Positions 1-5,263 of a DNA stretch of 7,823 nt are shown here, piece by piece (within the stretch, counting starts at the first letter, position 1; the number at the start of each line of letters is the position of its first letter). A program made the position numbers and the translations under genes. The stretch is from Hymenobacter sp. (GTDB taxonomy: Bacteria > Bacteroidota > Bacteroidia > Cytophagales > Hymenobacteraceae). The stretch lies in the NCBI GenBank assembly GCA_025362615.1, contig JANYFQ010000321.1, positions 1-7,823 of the forward strand, written 5' to 3'. A model generated the notes under the pieces. That model was not told the origin of the DNA, did no database searches, and worked only from the letters and a program-made list of their open reading frames with translations.

Positions 1-2
1 GT

Positions 3-100
3 TTTAGGTGTTGGGTTTTAGGTGTTGGGTGTTTGGTGTTGGGTGTTTGGTGTTGGGTGTTTGGTGTTGGGTTTTAGGTATTAGGTATTAGGTGTCGGGT
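3..100. repeat. G/T-rich degenerate heptamer tandem array (left arm)
   Basis: The sequence can be read without a break in register as fourteen consecutive 7-mers, all fitting NTTNGGT or one step away. The variants are TTTAGGT, GTTGGGT, GTTTGGT, ATTAGGT and one GTCGGGT. GTTGGGT alternates with TTTAGGT or GTTTGGT through most of the array, which gives a secondary 14-bp period. The array decays at about 101 (ATTAAAC). G-runs of two or three recur every heptamer on the + strand, so a two-layer G-quadruplex is conceivable. It is non-coding and its function is unknown. Heptameric short tandem repeats (STRR) are known from heterocystous cyanobacteria; any parallel here is by analogy only. Confidence 0.9.
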
Positions 101-129
101 ATTAAACGTCAAAAGTCAAGAATAAGGCA

Positions 130-249
130 ACCCAACACCTAAAACCCAACACCTAAAACCCAACACCTAAAACCTAAAACCCAACACCTAAAACCTAACA
201 CCAAACACCTTAAAAACCAACACCCAACACCTAAAACCCAACACCCTCC
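130..249. repeat. C/A-rich heptamer array, inverted relative to the left arm
   Basis: This is a tandem run of ACCNAAN heptamers, mainly ACCCAAC and ACCTAAA, with ACCTAAC and ACCAAAC variants. These are the reverse complement of the left-arm units, so the two arrays form a long imperfect inverted repeat around a unique spacer at about 101-129. The register holds from 130 to 206, slips at about 207-221 (extra A residues and a six-base unit), then resumes to 242. The last unit (243-249) has decayed. On the transcribed or single-stranded level it could pair with the left arm as a large cruciform or hairpin (inference). No coding potential was seen. Confidence 0.9.
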
Positions 250-283
250 AACTGCGTGCGCGGATGAACTGCGTGCGCGGATG
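250..283. repeat. perfect 17-bp tandem duplication
   Basis: The 17-mer AACTGCGTGCGCGGATG occurs twice, immediately adjacent and without mismatch, at 250-266 and 267-283. It abuts the end of the heptamer array and lies about 40 bp upstream of the putative sucD -7 box. It could be a slippage duplication or a pair of protein-binding sites; the sequence alone does not decide. Confidence 0.85.
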
Positions 284-323
284 GGGAAAGAAGGGCAAAG
301 TTACGGGGGTGGCGCTACCCGCT

Positions 324-331
324 TACCTTTG
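324..331 (+). promoter_or_regulatory. putative sucD promoter, -7 box TACCTTTG
   Basis: TACCTTTG exactly matches the Bacteroidetes -7 consensus TAnnTTTG and lies 35 nt before the sucD start codon, giving an expected leader of roughly 30 nt. The -33 element is weak: only a partial match (TTAC at about 301-304) is visible at the expected distance. The assignment rests on the consensus match and position. Confidence 0.5.
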
Positions 332-366
332 CTGCCCAACTCCTCCCCCAACCCCCTTTAAGCAGC

Positions 367-1245
367 ATGAGCGTACTGGTCAACAAAAACTCCAAAGTCA
401 TTGTGCAGGGCTTCACCGGCTCCGAAGGCTCTTTCCATGCCGGGCAAATGATTGAATACGGCACCAACGTGGTGGGCGGCGTCACGCCCGGCAAGGGCGG
501 CACCCAGCACCTGGAGCGCCCCGTTTTCAACACCGTGGCCGATGCCGTGGCCGGCACCCAGGCCGATACGAGCATCATTTTCGTGCCCCCGGCCTTCGCC
601 GCCGATGCCATCATGGAAGCCGCCGACGCGGGCATCAAGGTCATCATCACCATCACCGAAGGCATCCCGACCAAAGACATGATTGCCGTGAAGCAGTACC
701 TCTCGGAGCGCCCCAGCGTCACGATGGTCGGCCCGAACTGCCCCGGCGTGATGACGGCCGGCGAGTGCAAGGTCGGCATCATGCCGGGCTTTATTTTCAC
801 GAAGGGCACCATCGGCATCGTCTCCAAATCAGGCACCCTCACCTACGAGGCCGTGGACCAGCTCACCAAGGCCGGCCTGGGCCAGACGACGGCCATCGGC
901 ATCGGCGGCGACCCCATCATCGGCACCACCACCAAGCAGGCCGTGGAGCTGCTCATGAACGACCCCGACACCGAGGGCATCGTCATGATTGGCGAAATCG
1001 GCGGCGGCATGGAAGCCGAAGCCGCCCGCTGGATTAAGGAAACCGGCAACAAGAAGCCCGTCGTGGGCTTCATTGCCGGCCAAACCGCGCCCCCCGGCCG
1101 CCGCATGGGCCACGCCGGGGCCATCGTGGGCGGAGCCGACGACACGGCCGCCGCCAAAATGGCCATCATGCGCGAATGCGGCATCCACGTCGTGGATTCG
1201 CCCGCCGAGATTGGCGAGACGATGCTGCGGGTGCTGGGGAAGTAG
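367..1245 (+). CDS. sucD: succinate-CoA ligase (ADP/GDP-forming) subunit alpha
   Basis: The 292-residue product is the alpha subunit of succinyl-CoA synthetase. With the SucC beta subunit it interconverts succinyl-CoA and succinate with substrate-level phosphorylation in the cytosolic TCA cycle. The length is typical for the family (about 290). The CoA-binding Rossmann domain is recognisable from GFTGSEGSFHA (residues 15-25), VGGVTPGKGG (37-45) and VGPNCPGV (121-128). The ligase domain carries the phospho-histidine loop GHAGAIVGG, with the active His at residue 249. GGDPIIGT (180-187) and GEIGGGMEAEAA (209-220) are also family-typical. The ATG at 367 places the conserved N-terminus correctly. 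There is no Shine-Dalgarno, as usual in Bacteroidetes. No sucC gene is present in the window, so the two subunits appear to be encoded separately. The gene is monocistronic in appearance and nothing in it looks damaged. Confidence 0.97.
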   Translation: MSVLVNKNSKVIVQGFTGSEGSFHAGQMIEYGTNVVGGVTPGKGGTQHLERPVFNTVADAVAGTQADTSIIFVPPAFAADAIMEAADAGIKVIITITEGIPTKDMIAVKQYLSERPSVTMVGPNCPGVMTAGECKVGIMPGFIFTKGTIGIVSKSGTLTYEAVDQLTKAGLGQTTAIGIGGDPIIGTTTKQAVELLMNDPDTEGIVMIGEIGGGMEAEAARWIKETGNKKPVVGFIAGQTAPPGRRMGHAGAIVGGADDTAAAKMAIMRECGIHVVDSPAEIGETMLRVLGK

Positions 1246-1348
1246 GCCCCAAGGCTATCAAGAGGCTGCAAACACGAGGCCGACGGCCCCGACGCGAAGC
1301 AACTACGGACCCGACGAGGGACCGCAGCCGTTTCGCGCCGGGGCCGTT

Positions 1349-1393
1349 TGCCAACCGCACCGGTGGGTAGCGGCGTGTGGCCTGGCATTTTTT
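1349..1393 (+). terminator. possible intrinsic terminator downstream of sucD
   Basis: An imperfect hairpin has an outer stem TGCCA (1349-1353) / TGGCA (1383-1387) enclosing a GC-rich inner stem (CCGCACC against GGTAGCGG with one bulge, about 1354-1372). Six T residues follow directly at 1388-1393. The stem is interrupted and it lies about 100 nt after the sucD stop, so this is a moderate to weak call. The remaining sucD-ATPase gap (1246-1473) shows no gene. Confidence 0.35.
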
Positions 1394-1443
1394 GGGTACG
1401 GACAACGCGCACTAAACAACGAAGTTTCGCGGGCAAACCAATT

Positions 1444-1451
1444 TACCTTTG
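1444..1451 (+). promoter_or_regulatory. putative promoter of the ATPase/nuclease operon, -7 box TACCTTTG
   Basis: TACCTTTG matches the Bacteroidetes -7 consensus TAnnTTTG and is the same octamer found before sucD. It ends 22 nt before the ATG at 1474, predicting a leader of only about 15 nt. No good -33 TTTG is visible at the usual distance. Its position inside the longer open frame that begins at 1348 argues that translation starts at 1474. Confidence 0.5.
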
Positions 1452-1473
1452 CCCATGCATTTCCCCCTTTCAC

Positions 1474-2745
1474 ATGAGCCAACTCAAGATACAACACTTC
1501 GGGCCGATTGAGTTGGGCTTCAATGAAAACGATGGCTTTATGGACTTCCGTAAAGTCACTGTTTTGATTGGAAATCAAGGAACCGGGAAAAGCAGCGTGG
1601 CCAAGCTCTTCGCCACCATGAGTTGGCTGGAAAAAGCACTTTTTCAAGGCCGGTTGAAACCAACTTATGTAACGCGCTACAACCGATTCGTCAAGGAATT
1701 TTGCGCCTACCAAAACCTGAAGAGTTATTTCAGGGGTGACGACACCGTAATAGAATACCGGGGAAAGGCGTACACGCTCATTTTCGAAAACAATAGGCTG
1801 TCCATCGAAGAAACTGGCGGGCCAAAAGCCTACCGGGTGCCTCAAATCATGTATGTTCCGGCCGAGCGGAATTTTTTGAGCGCGGTGGACAATCCTGACA
1901 AACTAAAGGGGTTGCCGCAGTCACTCTCCGCCTTCTGGAACGAATTAAGCCGGTCGCAGCAAGAAATAACCGACGGCTTTGACTTGCCCGTGGGCAACGC
2001 GCGGTTCGAGTTCGACAAATCGAACAAAATACCCTGGATTGTAGGCCAAAAGTCCGGTGGCAAGTATCGCTTGCGGCTTTCCGAAGCATCCAGCGGATTT
2101 CAGTCGTTCGTGCCGTTGCTGTTGGTGTCGCGCAACCTGGCCCAATCCATTTACAAAGAGCGGGACGCTTCGCGGAGTGCGTTGAGCGGCGAGGAACGCA
2201 AGAAAATCCGGTCGGAGGTTGACAAGATACTTTCCAACGAAAAGATATCTTCGGAGGTGAAGCAGACCGCGTTGGAAACGCTTTCGGCCAGGTTTAAAAA
2301 TGAAGTGTTCCTGAACATCGTCGAAGAACCCGAACAGAACCTTTTTCCCCAATCGCAACGGGCCATCTTGTTTCAGTTGCTCGACTTCGTGAACACGACG
2401 GCCGAGAACGAATTGGTGCTGACCACGCACAGCCCCTATGTCATCAACCACTTGACATTAGCCATCAAGGGCCGGGAGATTTTGGACAGGCTGGCTTCGG
2501 CATCGGTGCCGCAAAGTGTGGGGATTTTGGCGCGGCAAAAATTGCAAGCCGTGGTTGCAAGTACCGCCACCGTAGCGGGCAAGGATACTGTTGTGTACGA
2601 GTTGGATGAAAAAGGCACAATCAGCAGGTTGGACACCTACAAAGGGCTGCCATCCGACGACAATTACCTGAACAAAGAACTGGAAGAGGCCAACAATCTT
2701 TTTGCGGATTTACTCGACTTGGAAAACGAGTTATGGCGAGCATAG
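1474..2745 (+). CDS. AAA/ABC-type ATPase, OLD/RecF-like, of a putative two-gene system
   Basis: The product is 423 residues if started at ATG 1474. The frame is open back to 1348, but that stretch lacks family-like sequence and contains the putative -7 box. The N-terminus (LKIQHFGPIELGF) is the usual first strand of SMC/RecF/OLD-like ATPases. Walker A is GNQGTGKSS (33-41, Lys39). YVPAERNFLS (127-136) resembles the PAER motif of AAA_15/AAA_21-type ATPases. A signature-like LSEASSGFQS lies at 202-211. Walker B is LNIVEEPEQNLFP (280-292, Glu284/285). An H-loop TTHSPYVIN lies at 317-325 (His319). A charged, probably helical insertion spans about 228-278. Only about 100 residues follow the H-loop, and I see no TOPRIM nuclease domain, unlike OLD or GajA. 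The overlapping downstream gene probably supplies the effector (inference). Visibly more A/T than its neighbours: one hand-counted 60-base line (1561-1620) has 31 G/C against 39 in a sucD line (901-960), which suggests acquisition by transfer. Precise substrate unknown. Confidence 0.85.
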   Translation: MSQLKIQHFGPIELGFNENDGFMDFRKVTVLIGNQGTGKSSVAKLFATMSWLEKALFQGRLKPTYVTRYNRFVKEFCAYQNLKSYFRGDDTVIEYRGKAYTLIFENNRLSIEETGGPKAYRVPQIMYVPAERNFLSAVDNPDKLKGLPQSLSAFWNELSRSQQEITDGFDLPVGNARFEFDKSNKIPWIVGQKSGGKYRLRLSEASSGFQSFVPLLLVSRNLAQSIYKERDASRSALSGEERKKIRSEVDKILSNEKISSEVKQTALETLSARFKNEVFLNIVEEPEQNLFPQSQRAILFQLLDFVNTTAENELVLTTHSPYVINHLTLAIKGREILDRLASASVPQSVGILARQKLQAVVASTATVAGKDTVVYELDEKGTISRLDTYKGLPSDDNYLNKELEEANNLFADLLDLENELWRA

Positions 2746-3248
2746 ATTTTTTGTCGGGCACTTGCCAGGATGGCACCACTCCGGCGCAGGAAACCACGGC
2801 GGCAGTCGAGTTCGGGTTGTGCGACGACGTGCCGAAAAGCCCGGCTTACCTTGACCTTCATTCGCCAGGCAAATGGGTTGCGTGTGTTCGCAATGCGAAA
2901 GCCTACGCCGTTACCTTCACGAGCATAGACAATTGCATCGAAGTCCGGCGAGCAAACGGGGAAATGGAAAGCCGTTGTGATGGCCTGCTGACGTACGATG
3001 ACCACCTCATTTTCGTCGAGCTTAAAGAAAAAAACCGAAGCTGGCTGGAAGAAGGAATAGGCCAGCTCGCAATAACCATCCCGTTGTTTTTTGCCAACCA
3101 TGCCCGCGAGTCTTTTGTCTCGCAGAAAGCCTATTTGGCGAACAGTCGCCACCTGCTTTTTCAATTCTCCCGGACAAGCCGGACGCAAAAGTTCCAGGAT
3201 GACACGGGCGTGTTGCTGTTCGTGGAAGCGGAAATCGTGCTGCCGTGA
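2733..3248 (+). CDS. putative PD-(D/E)xK-like nuclease partner of the upstream ATPase
   Basis: This is a 171-residue protein that I cannot place in a named family. Its start (ATG 2733) overlaps the last 13 nt of the ATPase gene, so the two are probably translationally coupled and act together. The central region CDGLLTYDDHLIFVELKEK (82-100) has the layout of a PD-(D/E)xK nuclease core: Asp83, a turn, a hydrophobic strand, then Glu96-Leu-Lys98. Gln111 follows in a predicted helix (GIGQLAITIPLFF), a position where RecB/Cas4-like nucleases often keep a Gln. An upstream acidic residue that could complete the site is not obvious (Glu26 or Glu70 are possible). No signal peptide or membrane segment, so it is presumably cytosolic. 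The nuclease call is motif-based inference. Alternatives are an inactive PD-(D/E)xK fold or an antitoxin/specificity partner. Confidence 0.6.
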   Translation: MASIDFLSGTCQDGTTPAQETTAAVEFGLCDDVPKSPAYLDLHSPGKWVACVRNAKAYAVTFTSIDNCIEVRRANGEMESRCDGLLTYDDHLIFVELKEKNRSWLEEGIGQLAITIPLFFANHARESFVSQKAYLANSRHLLFQFSRTSRTQKFQDDTGVLLFVEAEIVLP

Positions 3249-3312
3249 CGCACGTCATCGCCAGCCCCTTGCCCCGCCCCGTCGCAGCTGGCCGCTTGCC
3301 TGGCTCCGCCTC

Positions 3313-4074
3313 TCACGGCTCCCAGTTATCCAACGTCCGCTCGTTCAAATTAAAAATGATGCCCACCTGAAACACCGAGTTGGCGGCCCGCAGGAACTCG
3401 TTGCGCCGCAGGCCCAGGCACTGCCCGCTCATGAGCTGCAAATAAAACGGGCCGGAGAGCTGGACGCGGGTGAAGGTGATGGGCTCGAAGAAGACGTTGG
3501 CTTCGCCGGGGCGGAGCTGGCCGTCAATCCGAAAGTCGTGGAGGGCGACGTGGCTCAGGCGCAGGGCCGCGCCGTAGGTGAGGGGGAAATCGTGGCGGAA
3601 AAGGTGCAGGGTTTTGGTTTTTTTGCGGGCGTAGTTCACCTGCACGAAGTACTTGCGCAGGTTGCCGGCGAGGATGCGCTCGGTCACGCGCTCCGGGTTG
3701 CGCTCGATGCGGCGGGTGGTGCCCAGGCCCAGGCCGCCGTAAATTTCGAGCACCCGGCGGTCGGGCAGGCGGGTGAAGTAGCCGAGGCTGGCTTCGCCGA
3801 AATCGAAGTTCTCGGTGTTGTTCTTCTTGTCGTGGTGCAGGCTCGAAAACGTGCCCGCCACGGCCAAGTGGTCGGTAGCGGCATAGGCGCCTTGCAGGGC
3901 AAAATTGGTGTGCTGGTTGGTGCTGAGGCTGCCGTACACCTCGCCCTTTTGGGTGAGCAGCGGCGCATGGGGCGGCGGCGGAAAGTAGAGCGAGGCGCAG
4001 CCGCCCAGCGTCATTGCCAGGGCCAGGGCCGCCGCCAGGGCCGCGCTCGTACGCAAAAACACGGGGGTTGGCAT
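3313..4074 (-). CDS. putative lipoprotein, paralogue of the upstream lipoprotein
   Basis: The product is 253 residues with a lipoprotein signal: a basic N-terminus, an Ala/Leu-rich hydrophobic core and lipobox TLGGC with the acceptor Cys at 26. The mature part is rich in alternating, aromatic-ending segments (EIYGGLGLGTTRR, YFVQVNYARKK, FPLTYGAALRLSHVAL) and ends in a Phe-containing strand (VFQVGIIFNL), suggesting a beta-rich envelope protein. It aligns by eye with the product of 4169-4939: the lipobox, PL(L/V).QK after a Pro-rich linker, ATDH against PTDH, RKYFVQ against RRYYGQ, and FFEP against FVEP. Its role is unknown. The gene lies 94 nt downstream of its paralogue on the same strand and may be co-transcribed. 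It converges on the nuclease gene with a 64-nt gap in which I see no clear terminator. A longer opposite-strand open frame here lacks any such features. Confidence 0.8.
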   Translation of the reverse strand: MPTPVFLRTSAALAAALALAMTLGGCASLYFPPPPHAPLLTQKGEVYGSLSTNQHTNFALQGAYAATDHLAVAGTFSSLHHDKKNNTENFDFGEASLGYFTRLPDRRVLEIYGGLGLGTTRRIERNPERVTERILAGNLRKYFVQVNYARKKTKTLHLFRHDFPLTYGAALRLSHVALHDFRIDGQLRPGEANVFFEPITFTRVQLSGPFYLQLMSGQCLGLRRNEFLRAANSVFQVGIIFNLNERTLDNWEP

Positions 4075-4078
4075 CCGC

Positions 4079-4086
4079 CAAAAATA
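4079..4086 (-). promoter_or_regulatory. possible -7 box (TATTTTTG) for the downstream lipoprotein gene
   Basis: On the minus strand TATTTTTG matches TAnnTTTG and ends only about 5 nt before the ATG at 4074, so a transcript from it would be leaderless or nearly so. An A/T-rich octamer in a GC-rich gap could also be chance, and read-through from the upstream paralogue is an alternative. Confidence 0.25.
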
Positions 4087-4145
4087 CGTCGCCGCCCGGC
4101 GGCGGCAGCCCCAGCCCCGGCCGGGGGCGGCTTCCGTGCCCGGTC

Positions 4146-4160
4146 GCTTCGGGGCGAAGC
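4146..4160 (-). other. short perfect hairpin after the upstream lipoprotein gene
   Basis: GCTTCG and CGAAGC form a 6-bp perfect stem around a GGG loop, 9 nt after the stop codon of the 4169-4939 gene. No T-tract follows on the minus strand, so it is not a classic intrinsic terminator. It could be a weak attenuator or an mRNA 3'-stabilising stem between the two paralogues. GC-rich palindromes nearby (4091-4106 and CCCCGGCCGGGG at 4115-4126) may only reflect base composition. Confidence 0.35.
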
Positions 4161-4168
4161 AGCCCGCT

Positions 4169-4939
4169 TTACTGGTCCGCCTGCTTCAAAAATTGGGGCC
4201 GAAACACGATGCCCAGCCCCAGCAGCCCCGAGGTTGGGCTGAATACGCCTCGACTCACGCTTGGCAGCGCCAGGTCGGGACGGGTGGCGAACGAGAGGCC
4301 CAACGTGGCGTACCCCTGCACCGGGCCGTGGCCCGCCCGCACGAAAAAATGCGGCTCGACAAACCACTGGTTTGGCACCGCCAGCGGGACCCCGTCGCGC
4401 AACAGCCCCTCGTAATTCACCCAAGTGGCCCGCACCGACAGGCCCCAATCGAAATTCGGGTTTTGCGAGGCCAGGTACGCCTGCCCGTAGTAGCGGCGGT
4501 AACTGGACTCGTAGCGGGTGTTCGGCCCAAAGAGTTCTGCCGGGTGCAGGTCCACGTCGGCCAGCCCGAAACCCGCCACCGCCGCCAGGTATAGGGGCTG
4601 TGGGCCTTTGGTGAGGGTGTAAGCGCCCATGCCCACGTTGCCCTGCTGGTGGTGGTCGTAGTACTCGGTCGTGACGTTGTTGGTCGTACCGGTGGCCTTG
4701 TAGCCCAGGTACGCCCCTTCGGCGTTGAAGAAGATGTGGTCGGTGGGTGCCCAGGCCACCGTGGCTTCCAGTGACGTGAGGCCCCGCAAACCGGCCGTTA
4801 GTTCCACTTGGTTTTTCTGCACCAACGGCGTACTCGGCACCGTGGGCACGTACACCGCGCAGCCACCGAGGCTGCCCAGGGCCGGCAGGCCAACCGCCGC
4901 CGCCAGGTGGCGCAAGCGAAAAAAGTAGTGGTTCGACAT
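4169..4939 (-). CDS. putative lipoprotein, paralogue of the downstream lipoprotein
   Basis: Starting at ATG 4939 gives 256 residues with a clean lipoprotein signal peptide: RLRH, then a hydrophobic Ala/Leu/Gly core, then lipobox SLGGC with Cys27. The frame is open upstream to 5071, but those 44 extra residues would bury the signal and have no supporting features, so the inner start is preferred. The mature protein has repeated beta-strand-like segments (VELTAGL, LEATVAWAPTDHIFFNAEGAYLG, WGLSVRATWVNYEGLL, YATLGLSFATR) and ends LLGLGIVFRPQFLKQ, much like a small outer-membrane beta-barrel or beta-sandwich. Similarity to the next gene downstream suggests an old tandem duplication. Function unknown; envelope location is inferred from the lipobox. 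Confidence 0.8.
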   Translation of the reverse strand: MSNHYFFRLRHLAAAVGLPALGSLGGCAVYVPTVPSTPLVQKNQVELTAGLRGLTSLEATVAWAPTDHIFFNAEGAYLGYKATGTTNNVTTEYYDHHQQGNVGMGAYTLTKGPQPLYLAAVAGFGLADVDLHPAELFGPNTRYESSYRRYYGQAYLASQNPNFDWGLSVRATWVNYEGLLRDGVPLAVPNQWFVEPHFFVRAGHGPVQGYATLGLSFATRPDLALPSVSRGVFSPTSGLLGLGIVFRPQFLKQADQ

Positions 4940-5011
4940 GGAGCAGGTTTTTTTGAATGTTTGACGACCGGGCAAGGCGTTGCAGCGGCGAAGCAACCGA
5001 ATAGCAACGCT

Positions 5012-5044
5012 CAAATTACGGCCCGGCCCGGCACACCCGCAAAA
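5012..5044 (-). promoter_or_regulatory. weak candidate promoter for the lipoprotein pair
   Basis: On the minus strand TTTTG (5044-5040) precedes TAATTTG (5018-5012) by 21 nt. The pair resembles the Bacteroidetes -33 TTTG and -7 TAnnTTTG, although the -7 box is one base short. It would give a leader of about 65-70 nt before ATG 4939. I see no gene in 4940-5176. Confidence 0.3.
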
Positions 5045-5176
5045 CAATGTTGGCGGCTGACGGACGTGCAAAACAGCAAATCAATCGCCTCAACACCCTT
5101 ACCATTAGCAGCCTGCCAAAAGACAATCTGACTTTGCCCCCGGCTGCAAAACCGGGTTTCGGCCGCCGCCCGCCCC

Positions 5177-5218
5177 AAAAAAGCCCGGTCCCCGCAACGA
5201 GCGTCGCGGGGGCCGGGC
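5177..5218 (-). terminator. intrinsic terminator of the T9SS repeat-protein gene
   Basis: A 13-bp stem (5206-5218 with 5183-5195, one T-G wobble) has a 10-nt loop. On the minus strand it is followed directly by six T residues (A-run at 5177-5182). It begins 46 nt after the stop codon of the 5264-7099 gene. Strong and correctly oriented. Confidence 0.85.
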
Positions 5219-5263
5219 CATTGGGCTGTTCGCTACCGGCCGCAGCGCGGCGGGCGCATTCCC

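Noticed and set aside
1..249. CRISPR array
   Set aside because: The repeats are contiguous degenerate 7-mers without unique spacers of uniform length, and they occur in both orientations.
315..842. Minus-strand open frames opposite sucD
   Set aside because: They are antisense shadows of a well-conserved housekeeping gene, with Met/Pro/Thr-rich products typical of reverse frames in GC-rich DNA.
1348..1473. N-terminal extension of the ATPase
   Set aside because: The 42 extra residues precede the canonical first ATPase strand, overlap a possible terminator and contain the putative -7 promoter box.
3091..4242. 383-codon + strand open frame across the nuclease gene end and the lipoprotein gene
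   Set aside because: It overlaps the nuclease gene out of frame and is antisense to a gene with a clear lipobox and a paralogue. Its product is low-complexity Ala/Gly/Arg with no recognisable domain.
4940..5071. N-terminal extension of the upstream lipoprotein
   Set aside because: Using the outer start would place 44 residues before an otherwise standard lipoprotein signal peptide; the inner ATG at 4939 fits lipobox spacing.
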